Shown: positions 33,022 to 43,874 of the stretch, one piece after another
Layout: each line of letters starts with the position of its first letter
Position numbering within the stretch: the stretch's first letter is position 1
Assembly (NCBI GenBank): GCA_017311185.1
Contig: JAESUZ010005111.1
Span: forward strand, 124,001 to 188,000
Source: Proteles cristata cristata
Taxonomy: Eukaryota > Chordata > Mammalia > Carnivora > Hyaenidae
DNA length: 64,000 bases
Direction: 5' to 3'
Program-made: the position numbers and the translations under genes
The notes under the pieces: model-generated
Told to the model about the DNA's origin: nothing
Database searches by the model: none
What the model saw: the letters and a program-made list of their open reading frames with translations, nothing else

Positions 33022-33228
33022 GGGCGCCTGAGTGGCTCAGTCAGTTAAGCGTCCAATCTTCGGCTCAGGTCATGATCTCACGGTTTGTGAGTTCAAGTCT
33101 CTCACGGGCTCTGTGCTGGCAGCTCAGAGCTTGGAGTCTGCTTCAGATTCTGCATCTCCCTCTCTCTCTGCTCCTCCCCCACTCACGCTCTATCTCTTTC
33201 TCTCTCAAAAATAAACAAACATTAAAAA
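33022..33228 (+). mobile_element. SINEC with about 21-bp duplication
   Basis: GGGCGCCTGAGTGGCTCAG to AAATAAACAAACATTAAAAA. The CAAGAAATAGTTATT region (33001-33021) is repeated as CAAGAAATAATTATT (33229-33251) with changes. Confidence 0.93.
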
Positions 33229-33251
33229 CAAGAAATAATTATTTAGAAACT

Positions 33252-33610
33252 ACGTTAAGCACCATGGTAGGCATGAACAAATAGTTCCTATTTACAAAAT
33301 TTTTCCAACCTAATAGAGAAGTTAAGACCAAGTGCATACCTACATAATCATGATACAAAAACGTAAGACAGATGTCTTGGATGTACAAAAATTGTCATGT
33401 GGGGAGGTGTAACTCAGGAAAAGAAGTGATCATGAAAGAAGTCTTAGAGGAGGTAGATTCTGCAGTGAACCTAGAAAGTGTTAGACCATTGCTGTCCATA
33501 CCAGCCAAAGGGAACTCAACCATTCCCTATAAATCAGCAATTGCCTTGAAAGCAATAAGAGCTATCTGGTCTACCCTGATTACCATTTATTTTCTTGTTG
33601 GCCTTGCACA
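33252..33610. other. Unique spacer
   Basis: No repeat or gene recognised. Confidence 0.4.
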
Positions 33611-34281
33611 TGGATTTTCCCTCTCTGCCCAGACCTTTCATATGAGAAGTCCACACCCTAATCCCTAGAACTTGTGAATATGTCCTGTTACGTGGCAAGG
33701 GAGAACTAAGACTGAAGATGGCAATAAATTTGCTAATCACCTGCTTATTTTAATTATTATTTTTAACTATTATTTTTAATTTTAGTTACTTTTTAAATGT
33801 TTGTTTATTTTTGAGAGGGGCAAATGAGCGGGGGAGGGGCAGAGAGAGAGGGAGACAGAGGATCTGAAGCGGGCTCTGTGCGAACAGCAGAGAGCCCGAT
33901 GTGGGGCTTGAATTCATGCACCATGAAATCATGACCTGAACCAAAGTCAGACACCTCACCGACAGAGCCATCCAGAAGTCAAAGAGGGAAGCATGAGAGT
34001 CAGTACCAGAGGGATGCAGCCTGAGAAATACTTGACCAGTTATTGTTGGCTTTGAACATGGAAGGGGGTCATGAGCCAAAGAATGATGGCAGCCTCTGGA
34101 GGTTGAAAAAGGTAAGAAAATGGATTCTGTCCTAGAGCCTTCAGAGGCAAAGGCAGCCCGGCGACACCTTGGGTTTAGCCCACTAGGTCCCATTTTAAAC
34201 TTCAGACCTACAGAACTATAAGATAGTAAATTTGTGTTATTTTAAGCCAAGTTTGTTACGGCAACAATAAGAAAATAACAC
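33611..34281 (+). mobile_element. MLT1-type (MaLR) solo LTR, with SINE inside
   Basis: TTTCATATGAGAAGTCCACACCCTAATCCC near the left and AGCCTTCAGAGG, GCCCGGCGACACCTTGGGTTTAG, CTACAGAACTATAAGATAGTAAATTTGTG, GTTTGTTACGGCAACAATAAGAAAATAACAC at the right are in MLT1 order. A reverse SINE (33788-33978) interrupts it. Confidence 0.75.
33788..33978 (-). mobile_element. SINEC, reverse, in LTR
   Basis: TTTTTAAATGTTTGTTTATTTTTGAGAG to GACAGAGCCATCCAG. The head end is eroded (the CAGGCGCCCC end is lost or changed). Confidence 0.9.
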
Positions 34282-34505
34282 AAAAAGTTAATAAAACTAA
34301 TGGGGAGAAAGGAAAGGTTTTGAAGGAAAGCTCCTGGTTTTGTTCTTGCTGAGGTAAGGAGCAGGTGGTAATTTGTGAAAGGGCCAGAAGTCCACTGGAA
34401 ATGTGGGCTTGGATCTCAGAAAAGGTGGGATTTGGGATTCTAGAATCATCTCACAGAGGAGACACTTGACACCTGACGCATGGGTGAGACGGCTAGAAAG
34501 AGAAA
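34282..34505. other. Unique spacer
   Basis: No repeat or gene recognised. Confidence 0.4.
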
Positions 34506-34513
34506 ATTTAGAG

Positions 34514-34844
34514 CAATGCCGTGCAATAGAAATAGAACACAAAATATGAATGTGAGCCACATTTGCAATTTAAATTTTTCAGGAACCATGTTAAAAACAG
34601 TAAAAAGGAAGAGATAAAATTAAATTTATCGGCACATTTAATTGTATTCCACATATACAAATTATTATCATTTCAACTTACAACCACAATTATTACTAAG
34701 ATATTTTTTATTATTTTTTTGTATGGAGTGTTTAAAATCTTGTATGCATTTTATAGTTAAAGCACATATCAGTTCAGTATATCTATAATTTCAAGAGCTA
34801 TATAACCACCACATGGTTGGTGGCTACTGTACTGGACAGTGCTG
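34514..34844. mobile_element. hAT-type non-autonomous DNA transposon
   Basis: About 331 bp. The left end CAATGCCGTGCAATAG and the reverse complement of the right end (CAGCACTGTCCAGTAC) are inverted repeats of the CAGTGCTGTCCAATAG kind. TTTAGAG flanks it at 34507-34513 and 34845-34851, near the 8-bp duplication expected of hAT. No transposase is encoded. Confidence 0.8.
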
Positions 34845-34852
34845 TTTAGAGA

Positions 34853-35735
34853 AAGAGCAGACACAAAGGGTGGAGCCTTGAGACACATATGCATTTAGGA
34901 GACAGGAGGAGGAAATGGACCCAGTGGATGAATAGACAGAAGTAGGAGGAGACTCGGAATAATGCAACGTTACAAAATCCAAAGGAATTTTACTTAGGGA
35001 AATGTAAGGGGTGAGGGGTGGGAAGCATCACATACTTTTTTTTCTTCAGGGCTCTGGCTTGTTCAACTCTTCGACTTTAGAGCGTTCCCCCATCTGTAGT
35101 GAAGCTCTATACTACGAAGTCACTTTCCTTTGCTCTGGCTTTAATAGTCTCATATATATATTTAGCCATAAATGTAGGGCTCAGACATAGGTAGCTGGGG
35201 ATAACAGGGTGACTAGGGAAAAAAGAAAGGATCACTGAGGTGGCATGAAGTTGTTGGAGGATGTGATGATTTGGAACAGGTGCCTGGTGGGAGTAAGATG
35301 GAGATCATGTTACCATGACAACTGATTATTTCATTGGTCCAATGACCAGTTGCCATGGTGACAAAATCTTTCTGTCAGTGTGACATGGATCCCAAGGGAG
35401 AAGATGCTTGTGCAAAGGACCCTTTACTCATTGGTAAAGCTTTTATATTTGCAATAATTCCTGCATTGCTTGATGAAACCTCCCCCAGGAATTACAATCA
35501 GCATTGATGGCTCCCCTCCTCCTTCCTGTTCATTTATAGCAATCACTGCTTGTAAAGTGCGCACAGTTTCATTGTTCATGTTCTATACAGTGTTTTCTTG
35601 TCCAATAGTCTTTAATTGTTTTAGTAATTTATCTCTTTCTCCTATATAGATATAATCCTGTTGAAGGCAGGGATCATTCGTGTAATGCAGTTGTGTTTTC
35701 AAAGGACTGGGGGTTAGCGGAATTAAAGAGACCAA
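34853..35735. other. Unique stretch with a palindromic motif
   Basis: No gene and no known repeat. It contains the RFX/CCAAT-like palindrome annotated separately. Confidence 0.45.
35309..35362. promoter_or_regulatory. Candidate RFX/NF-Y-type palindromic site
   Basis: GTTACCATGACAAC (35309-35322) and GTTGCCATGGTGAC (35349-35362) each resemble the X-box bound by RFX proteins (GTTRCCATGGYAAC). They are inverted copies of one another. Exactly between them lies ATTGGTCCAAT (35333-35343), which carries a CCAAT box on each strand. Binding is inferred from motif likeness only. Confidence 0.45.
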
Positions 35736-35739
35736 AGAG

Positions 35740-35960
35740 ACCTTTGGGATAGACAATTTGCATTTACATACCACGTTTGCGTCTGTCACTTGCCAATTGT
35801 GTGGCCTTAGCAAAGTCATTTTATCTTCTTGAAATTTAGTTGTCTTCTATAAGATGGGGATAATAAAACTTGCATGGTGGGGTTGTTGTGATGATTACAG
35901 ATAACCTAAATAAAGTAGCTGGCCTGTGGTAGGGACTCAGTAAATGGTTCCAATTATCAT
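35740..35960 (+). repeat. MIR
   Basis: CTTGCCAATTGTGTGGCCTTAGCAAAGTCATTTTATC, then AAGATGGGGATAATAAAAC, GGGGTTGTTGTGATGATTA and GTAGGGACTCAGTAAATG in order. A clear match to the MIR consensus. Confidence 0.85.
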
Positions 35961-36116
35961 AACATGGTGCCCAGCTCCAGTCCTGGATGCCATGAATAGC
36001 ACTTGGTAACACCTGATGAACAATAAGACAATGATGACAGATGCTAGGATAACAGTAGAACTAGATTTAATCTTCAGGGTCCTTAAAGATTAGTTGTCCT
36101 GTGATCGCCGAACCAT
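35961..36116. other. Unique spacer
   Basis: Nothing recognised. Confidence 0.4.
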
Positions 36117-36134
36117 ACCTCAGCTGCAATTCTT

Positions 36135-36361
36135 TTTTTTTTATAGGTTTTTTTGGAATGTTTATTTATTTTTGAGAGAAAGAGAGAGACTGAGAGTGAG
36201 CAGCGTAGGGGCAGAGAAAGGGGAAGACACAGAATCCGAAGCAGGCTCCAGGCTCTGAGGTGTCAGCACAGAGCCAGATGTGGGGCTTGAACTCACAAAC
36301 CGCAAGATCATGACCTGAACTGAAGTCTCATGCTCAGTCGACTGAGCCACCCAGGCGCCCC
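36135..36361 (-). mobile_element. SINEC, reverse, 18-bp duplication
   Basis: T-run to GAGCCACCCAGGCGCCCC. ACCTCAGCTGCAATTCTT (36117-36134) and ACCTCAGCTGCGATTCTT (36362-36379) differ at one base. Confidence 0.95.
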
Positions 36362-36379
36362 ACCTCAGCTGCGATTCTT

Positions 36380-36751
36380 AGCTTGCAATCCAAGTTATGC
36401 TGATTGCAACTTTTTGGGAGAACACATTTTTAAGTATTTAGTTAGGAAAAAGGAGAGGAGAGATAACCACATATTATGTTGCCTCCTTGATAGAAGAACA
36501 TATTACAAGTGAAGTAGTTGTACCCTTCCTCACCCCCCTCAAAAATCACACGTGAATCTGATTCATTCAACCTCTAGACCCAACTACTGATTTACAACAC
36601 AGAGGCCGCAGCTCATGTTAAAAACCACCACAGGGAAATAATCGGCAAGATCCAGACTGAAAAATACTACAGGAAAAATACTGTAGTTTCTTCAACAAAT
36701 ACAGTGCAAGAAAAAAAGAGGTAGAAGGAACTTCTAAATTAAAAAAGATCT
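36380..36751. other. Unique spacer
   Basis: Nothing recognised. Confidence 0.4.
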
Positions 36752-36938
36752 GGGGCACCTGGGTTAAGCATCCAACTCTTGGTTTGGACTCAGGTCATGA
36801 TGTCATGGGTTCATGGGTTTGAGCCCCGTGTCGGGCTCTGTGCTGATAGTGTGGAGCATGCTTGGGATTCTCTCTCTCTGCCCCTCCCCTACTCACGCAT
36901 ACACATGCATGCTCTTTCTCTCTCTCTCAAAAAAAAAT
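36752..36938 (+). mobile_element. SINEC lacking the A-box
   Basis: GGGGCACCTGGG is followed directly by TTAAGCATCC. The usual TGGCTCAGTCGG block, which holds the pol III A-box, is deleted. The rest (GTTTGAGCCCC, CT body, A tail) is normal. Confidence 0.9.
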
Positions 36939-37003
36939 GAAGGGACATATCATCCAATTTCCATTTGTGGATGTTGCTTGAGCCATGATTCAAACAAACA
37001 AAA

Positions 37004-37216
37004 AAATTTTTTTTAAATGTTTTATTTATCCCCAGTTGAGAGAGAGAGACAGCGTGAGCAGGGGAGGGTCAGAGAGAGAGGGAGTCACAGACTGAAACAG
37101 GTTCCAGGCTCTGAGCCGGCAGTCAGCACAGAGCCCGACGCGGGGCCCGAACCCACGCGAGATCATGACCTAAGCGAAAGTCGGACGCTTAACCGACTAA
37201 GCCACCCAGGCGCCCC
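37004..37216 (-). mobile_element. Young SINEC, reverse
   Basis: AAATGTTTTATTTATCCCCAG to GCCACCCAGGCGCCCC with many CpGs. TCAAACAAACAAAA at 36990-37003 and 37217-37230 flanks it. Confidence 0.95.
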
Positions 37217-37230
37217 TCAAACAAACAAAA

Positions 37231-38202
37231 TTTTAAGAAATTCATAAGGGGATTGGAAATTTAAGCACTGACAGACAGGATGGATCAAAGATATATCTTA
37301 ATATATGTTTTAATTTATTTTCTAACTTCAGAGAGTCCCATTAATTCTTAGATAAGAGAATGGTGTGATTTGTTAAAAAAAAAAACTGTTACCTTAGCAG
37401 ATATAGTTTTAAGATATGTGTGGATTGATGAAGTATGGTATCTGCAATTTGCTTTAAAATAACACAGAAGGGGCAAGGTGAGGGTGGGGATCTAGATGGA
37501 ACAAGATTGGCTACTACTTGATAACTGTTGGTGCTAGATGATGGGGAGGGTTCATTGTATTATTTGTCTATTTGCCTATGTTTGAAGAGGATTGAAGAAT
37601 CATTATTTAAAACAGTAAGTACATTTATCAAGATTGTATGCACGAGAAAGATGCTCAAATGTAAAGAAATACAGAATATTCCATGTTGCAGTGTTGGACA
37701 AATGCATTGTGTTTGTTTAACAAATAAATTAACGTATATGTCTCTTCTAGCTCTCTCTCCACAGTGAGGTTTCAACAATGTACACACAAATGATATTTTT
37801 CTATTTCAAATTACAATTAGTATCATTCGTGATGTTGTAGGTTAAATTCCTTGGTGGAAAAAACAGACTCTGATAGGGAGTTTGTAGGCAAAAAGTGTCT
37901 TGGGGGGCGGTAAGTGTGCTTTTGTGATCAGTTCTAGTGGGGAAGTTGCAGTCAAGAGGAACGGGCAGAGGAAGGAGTTGACCTGTGATCCAGTTGCCGA
38001 ACAGATGTCATCTGATTCCAATCATACCAGCAACACCTAGGGAGCTCAGGAGATAGAAGGGCCCTTCAAATATATACAGCCTGGAGCCGTGGGGCCAGGT
38101 CTTTACGCTTGATACCACTCTCCCACCTCTGTTGCCCCAACAAACCTGAACTAAGCCCTCAAGGTTCATCTCAAATGTTTCTGTGTCTGTGAACTTTTCT
38201 TA
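37231..38202. other. Unclassified intergenic stretch
   Basis: No gene. The 37870-38160 part (with CCAGGTCTTTACGCTTGATACC) may be an old LTR, but this is not firm. Confidence 0.35.
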
Positions 38203-39084
38203 AAACATCCACCCCCATGTTGCTGTCCAGTTTTCCCAGCGCCATTTGTTAAAAGAGACATTCTTTCTCCCATTGGACATTCTTTCCTGCTTTGTTTAAA
38301 ATTAATTGACCCTATAAGTATAGGTTCATTTCTGGGATTTCTATTCTGTTCCATTATTTATGTGTCTATTCTTGTGCCAGTTCCATACTGTTTTGATCAC
38401 TATTACTTTGTAATATAACTTGATGTCTAGAATTGTGATGTCTCCAGCTTTGTTTTTCTTTTTCAAAGTTGCTTTGGCTGTTTGGGGCCTTTTGTGATTC
38501 TATACAAATTTTAGGATTGCTTTTTCTAACTCTGTGAAAAATGCTATTGGCATTTTGATACAGACTACATCAAATGTGTAGACTGCTTTGGGTAGTAGAG
38601 ACATTTTAATTAGTTTCTTTTATACCATACATAAAAATAAATTCAAAATAGATTAAAGACCTAAATGTGAGACCTGAAACCATGAAAATGCTAGGAAAGA
38701 ACACAGGTGGTAACCTCTTTGACACTGGTTACAACGATTCTAGATAGGTCTCCTGAGGCATGGGAAACAAAATAAAAAATAAACTATTAGGACTATATCA
38801 AAATAAAAAGCTTCTGCACAACAAAGGAAACAATCAGCAAATCTAAAAGGCAATCTACACAATGGGAGAATGTATTTGCAAAAGACATATCTGATAAGGG
38901 ATTGGCATCCAAAATATACAAAGAACTTAAAAACTCAACACCCTAAAAATGAATAATCCAATTAAAAAAATGGACAGAAGTTGTGAATAGATATTTTTTT
39001 AAAGACATACAGATGGCCAAAAAACAATGTGAAAAGATACTCAACATCAGTTATGCAGGGAAATGCAAATCAAAACTACAATGA

Positions 39085-39294
39085 GGGGTGCCTGGGTGGC
39101 TCAGTCGGTTAAGTGTCCAACTCTGGATTTTGGCTGGATTTATGGTTCATGAGATCAAGCCCCACACAGGCTCTGCACTGAGAAGAACATGGAGACTGCT
39201 TGGAATTCTCTCTCTACCTCTCTCTCTCTGCCCTTCCTCTGCTCCCACACTCTCTCTCTCTCTCTCTGTCTCAAAAAGAAACAAACCAACAAAT
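39085..39294 (+). mobile_element. SINEC in L1
   Basis: GGGGTGCCTGGGTGGCTCAG to an AAAAAGAAACAAACC tail. CTACAATGAG on both sides (ending about 39085; 39295-39304) is its duplication. Confidence 0.94.
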
Positions 39295-39370
39295 CTACAA
39301 TGAGATATCACCTCAGAACGACTAAAACAACAACACAGCAAACAACAAGTGTTGGCAAAGATATGGAGAC

Positions 39371-39631
39371 ATGGTAACCCTCTTGCGTTGTTGGTGGGAA
39401 TGCAAACTGAGGCAGCCACTATGGACAATAGTATGGAGGATCCTCAAAAACTTAAAGATAGAATCACCCTATGATCCAGCCATTGCACTAGCAGGTATTT
39501 ACCCAAAGAATACAAAAATACTAACTCAAAGTAATACATGCACCCCAATGTTTATAGCAGCATTCTTTGCAATAGCAAAATTACAGAAACAATCCAAGTG
39601 TACATCAGCTGATGAAGGGATGAGCGTCTGA
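39371..39631 (+). pseudogene. L1 ORF2 C-terminal remnant
   Basis: An 86-codon segment whose translation shows the ORF2 C-terminal pattern (short WWECK-type cysteine motif, then a [12 protein letters not shown] run). It is cut off by a SINE at 39618. Non-functional relic of an endonuclease/reverse-transcriptase protein; no catalytic domain remains in this frame. Confidence 0.85.
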
Positions 39632-39794
39632 CTTTGGCTCAGGTTGTGATCTAGTGGTTCATGGGTTTGAACCCAACATAGGGCTCACTGTTGTCAGTGC
39701 ACAGTCCACTTCAGATCTTCTGTCCCCGCCTCGTTCTGCCCTTCCACCACTTGCTTGCTCTCTCTCAAAAATAAATAGCATTAAAAAAAAAGAA
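39618..39794 (+). mobile_element. SINEC, 5'-truncated
   Basis: Begins inside the head (GATGAGCGTCTGACTTTGGCTC) with no GGGGCGCCTGGG start, and ends AAATAAATAGCATTAAAAA. It interrupts the L1 ORF2 remnant. Confidence 0.9.
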
Positions 39795-39980
39795 GATGTG
39801 GCATGTATATATGTATATATATGTGCAATAGAATATTACTCGGCCATAAAAATGAATGTATCTTGCCATTTGCAACAACATGGATGGAGCTAGAGAGTAT
39901 TATGCTAAGTGAAATAAGTCAGAAAGAAAAATACCACCTGATTTTGCTCATGTGTAGAACTTAAGAAAGAAAACAAATGA

Positions 39981-40192
39981 GGGGCGCCTGGGTGGCTTAG
40001 TCGGTTAAGCGTCCGACTTTCGCTTAGGTCATGATCTCGCGGTTCGTGGGTTCGAGCCCCACGTCGGGCTCTGTGCTGACTGCCAGCTCAGAGCCTGGAG
40101 CCTGTTTCTGTCTGTGACTCCCTCTCTCTCTGACCCTCCCCTGCTCACGCTGTCTCTCTCTCTCTCTCTCATAGAAATAAAAAAAAAAAAGA
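39981..40192 (+). mobile_element. Very young SINEC, perfect 18-bp duplication
   Basis: Head, A-box and B-box CpGs are all present. AAGAAAGAAAACAAATGA occurs without mismatch at 39963-39980 and 40193-40210. Inserted in the L1 3' UTR. Confidence 0.96.
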
Positions 40193-40524
40193 AAGAAAGA
40201 AAACAAATGAGCAAAAGGAAAAGTGAGAGGGAGGCAAAAGAAGAAACCGACTCTTAATTATAGAGAACAAGCTAGTGGTCACCAGAGGGGAGATCGGTAG
40301 GGGATGGGTTAAGTAGATGATGGGGATTAAGAAGTTCCCTGGGTGATGAGCACTGGGTGATGTATGGAACTGTTGAATCACTCTATTGTTCTCCTGAAAC
40401 GAATATTATTACACTGTATGTTAACTGACTGGAATTTAAATAAAAATTAAAAAAAACTCCATCTCCTGTCAGGTCAAATTTCTTCCTCCGCTCTCCTTCC
40501 TCTATGAACATACAGGGGAATAGG

Positions 40525-40742
40525 AAGAGCTCACATTTATGACACTTCGTAACACCTAAACACCATGTTAAGCTCTCTCCATGTTCAATTGATTCAGTTA
40601 ACTCACAACATAGGTATGCAGTAGGTACTATTATTATACCCATTTATAGATGAAGAAATCGAGGCTCCGAAAGATTAAGCAATTTGCCCAACTAAAGTCA
40701 TTGAGCTACTAAGTGGCAGAGCTCGGATTTCACCCTAGGCAA
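40525..40742 (-). repeat. MIR
   Basis: TAGGTACTATTATTATACCC, then GATGAAGAAATCGAGGCTCCGAAAG, TTAAGCAATTTGCCC, and CTAAGTGGCAGAGCTCGGATTTCACCC follow the reverse MIR consensus closely. Confidence 0.88.
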
Positions 40743-41375
40743 GGGAGCCCCTACTCACTTAACACTCATTAGTGCTTACTTATCACTACCACTACTCACT
40801 TAATCACTATTACGGGCTCTACTGCCCCCAAGCTATTGTTTTTATCTTTGTGCTCCAAACCCTGAGCATAGGACCCAGCCTAGAGTCAGCATTTAATAAA
40901 TGTTTACTGAATGAATGGATAGCCATCATATCAGCATTTCTAGTAAATTTCATTTTAGAAAAGGATCAAATCCAGATGCGATGTATAGGCACAAGCATGT
41001 GAAATGTATTTCATAGTAGCAAGGAAAACAAACCCCACTAGAAGGGTTAAGCGTGGCTCTACCTGACATGGCAGAAAAAGCAATTGGGTAGAGGAAGTGG
41101 GTAGAGCAGGCCACAAATTAACTGCTAAGTAGTTAAAAAGGAAAAACTGTACGTAAGTCCTTACACATAAGCTTTGTGTTTATGTGTGGATATGCATGTA
41201 CACGCAGGCACTTTGGCATCTCTGGCTTTGAGAATTGTTGCAAAAAAGAAAAAGCACCACTCCGTATTCATTCTCTGCTGAACAATGGAGGCAAACCACA
41301 GATGGATCATGAATTCAGATTAAATGAAATGAAAACAACTTCATGAGTCAGAAAGTATTGAAAACAGTTGTTCAC
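40743..41375. other. Intergenic stretch with an L2 tail
   Basis: 40835-40920 (AGGACCCAGCCTAGAG…TTTAATAAATGTTTACTGAATGAATGG) is an L2/MIR-like 3' end. The rest shows no recognised feature. Confidence 0.5.
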
Positions 41376-41388
41376 AAGTGGAGATGAG

Positions 41389-41503
41389 AGGGACACCTGG
41401 CTGGCTCAGTTGGTAGAGGATCTGACTCCTGATCTTGGGGTCATGAGTTTGAGCCCCATGTTGGGTACAGAGATTACTTCAAAAAAAAAAAAAAAAAAAG
41501 ATA
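41389..41503 (+). mobile_element. Short SINEC with perfect 13-bp duplication
   Basis: GGGACACCTGGCTGGCTCAG, GAGTTTGAGCCCCA, GGGTACAGAGATTAC and a pure A tail. AAGTGGAGATGAG occurs at 41376-41388 and 41504-41516. The short old-type form, but with clean flanks. Confidence 0.93.
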
Positions 41504-41644
41504 AAGTGGAGATGAGAACCTATAAGGAAAGGTGGAGGGATTGCAAATAAGTTTTCATTATACAGAAAAACAACTCTTCTCCATTTCCATTAAGATATAA
41601 GAATCTGAAAAAAATATATTTAGACAATGTGGGGTATAAGCAAA

Positions 41645-41800
41645 AGCGATTTTGAAATTGTGGGATTGAGGCTCAAGTTTTTACAGTCATTCACTAGCAA
41701 TGTGACCTCAGTTTTCCTTGCCTGTAGAGTGGGGACAATGACCTCCAACTTAGCATCATTACAGCGATTTAGTAGGACAAAATATTATTTCCTTTTCCCA
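41645..41800 (+). repeat. MIR fragment
   Basis: CACTAGCAATGTGACCTCAG, TTTTCCTTGCCTGTAGAGTGGGGACAATGACC fits MIR, though parts are missing. Confidence 0.6.
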
Positions 41801-42719
41801 CTCCCTATTCCTGAGGGAGCCATTGTTCCCCTCTTAACTTCTATTGACATTAACATGTTGCCAGTCTTTTTTCATAGATCTCCCCCACATTTTTTTTTCC
41901 TGGAGTATTTAAAAGCAAATCCCAGACATTATGTTAGTTCATTTTAAATATTTCAGTTGCAAAGTTTTTTGTTATGTTTTCATCTTTTTTAAAACCAAAA
42001 AACTCCCCATATGGTCTCCTGGCAAAAAATATAAAGGATCTTTTTGCACAGGTTATTCAGTTTGGTTAATCGGTAATTTAACCCAAATCAGCTCACTGGA
42101 CAACGCTCCATTTCTCTGCTTTGTCTTAGCTCTTTGGATATTCTAATTATGCCCAAACACTGTTCTATTTCAGAATAAGATGCAAATCATATTTGCAGTG
42201 TCTTAGCTTTTTAAATGACTAGTGGTAATAACAGGTTGGATCTTTTTCTGGTTTTGAAGGACTGATCCACAGATTTGGACAGTCCTAATTCATTTTCAGG
42301 ACTTTCTTCAATACTTGCTTCAAGGATGTTCCATGGAAAGTTTCTTATTTACTGCTCTGTGCTCTTTGGAGATGTCTTGGGGTCCTGTACCTTTGTATGG
42401 GTTTAACCTTCCCCTGCATAGTCCCTTAGGCTGGTCGCATTAAAAGATTGATTCAGTGTGTACTTCAGGCTAGATTTTTTATTGCCAAGTCCCCTGGGCT
42501 CTTCAAGGGTTTCTACTCTTTGTAATTTACTCAGGGAGATTTGTGTGCTTTTATTGAGTGCTTACTATGTTCTAGCGCAGCAGATGCTAATGTTCTATCT
42601 AGTTTTCATTTATATGGCATTTCGAATAAATGAAGTGCATATAAAGTAAAAGGTATCATATAAAAATTAGCTAATAGCATTACCATAAATATATAACACA
42701 ACACAACACAAACAACAAA
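41801..42719. other. Intergenic stretch, partly old repeat
   Basis: A piece near 41898-41960 (CTGGAGTATTTAAAAGCAAATCCCAGACATTATG) is a common mammalian repeat word of L1 3'-UTR type. No gene is seen. Confidence 0.4.
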
Positions 42720-43041
42720 TTTAGCAAATAACAAACCAGAGAGGCTGTCTCAAACAAAAAGCTTCTACACAGCAAAAGAGACATCAACAAAGTAAAAACA
42801 AAATCTCCAGAATAGGAAAAAAATATTTGAAAACCATATATCTGATGAGAGGTTAATATCCAAAATACAGAAAGAACTCATACAACTCAATAGCAAAAAA
42901 CACAAATAGCCCAATTAAAAAATGGGCAGAGGAGCTGAGTAGACATTTCTCCAAAGAAGATGGATGTATGAAAGGCCAACAGGTACACAAAAAGATGCTC
43001 AATATCACTAGTCATTTGGGAAAACACAAATTAAAACCACA

Positions 43042-43386
43042 GTGAGATATTTCCTCATACCTTTCAGAATGGCCATCATCAAAAAGGCAAGAAATAAATT
43101 CTGGCATGGATATGGAGAAAGGGAAACCCTTGTGAACTGTTGGTGGAATTGTAAATGGGCACAGTCACTATGGAAAACAGTACGGAGAATCCTCAAAATA
43201 CTAAAAATAGAACTACCATATGATCCAGTAATTCCACTTCTGGGAATATATCCAAAGAAAACAAAAACACTAATTCAAAAAGATATCTGCACCCCCATGT
43301 TCACAGCAGCATTACTTATAACAGCCAAGACATGGAAACAATCTAAGTGTCCACCGATGGATGAATGGATAAAGAAGTTGTGGTAG
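43042..43386 (+). pseudogene. L1 ORF2 C-terminal remnant
   Basis: 114 codons with the ORF2 C-terminal pattern, including a NCWWNCK-type cysteine stretch and a [19 protein letters not shown] run. Upstream frames are closed by stops. Its original role would be part of the L1 reverse-transcription protein; here it is a fossil. Confidence 0.88.
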
Positions 43387-43387
43387 A

Positions 43388-43490
43388 AGGGGTGCCTGGC
43401 TGGCTTGGTCAGTAGAGCGTATGACTCTTGATCTCAGGGCTAAGAGTTCAAGCGCCACGTTCGGTGTAGACCTTACTTAAAAAAAAAAAA
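43388..43490 (+). mobile_element. Short SINEC in L1
   Basis: GGGGTGCCTGGCTGGCTTGG to a pure A tail. AAGTTGTGGTA at 43375-43385 and 43491-43501 is its duplication. Confidence 0.93.
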
Positions 43491-43874
43491 AAGTTGTGGT
43501 ATATATACCACATATGGAATATTATTCAGCCATAAGAGAGAATGAAGAAATCTTAACATTTGGGAAAACATGGCTGGACCTTGAAGGCATCATGATAACT
43601 GAAATAAGTTGGACAGAGAAAGACAAATACTATTTGATCTCACTTATATGTGAAATCTAAAAGTGAAATAAAACTCTTTATTTTTAGAAAAAGATCAGAT
43701 TTGTGGCTAACAGAGGCAGAGGGTGGAGGGTGGGGGAATTGGAGGAAGGTGGCTAAAATGTACAAACTTCTAGTTATGAGATAAATAAGTAACTGGGGAT
43801 GTAACGTACAAAATCATGACTATAGTTAACACTGCTGTATGATACATAGGAAAGGTATTAAAAGAGTAAATCCT

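Larger units (their letters stand above)
38203..40455 (+). mobile_element. L1 with 5' inversion (twin-priming structure)
   Basis: 38203-38612 is L1 ORF2 in minus orientation. 38613-40455 continues the same element in plus orientation, starting about 20 bases downstream in L1 terms, through ORF2 and a carnivore-type 3' UTR to an A-rich end. Three SINEs lie inside. This arrangement is that of L1 insertions made by twin priming. Confidence 0.88.

Noticed and set aside
35195..35212. Match to most of the I-SceI homing-endonuclease site (GGGATAACAGGGT)
   Set aside because: Only the core matches and the rest differs; a chance match with no intron or endonuclease gene nearby.
42540..42600. MIR-like word TTATTGAGTGCTTACTATGTTC
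   Set aside because: Too short, with no other MIR parts in order beside it.
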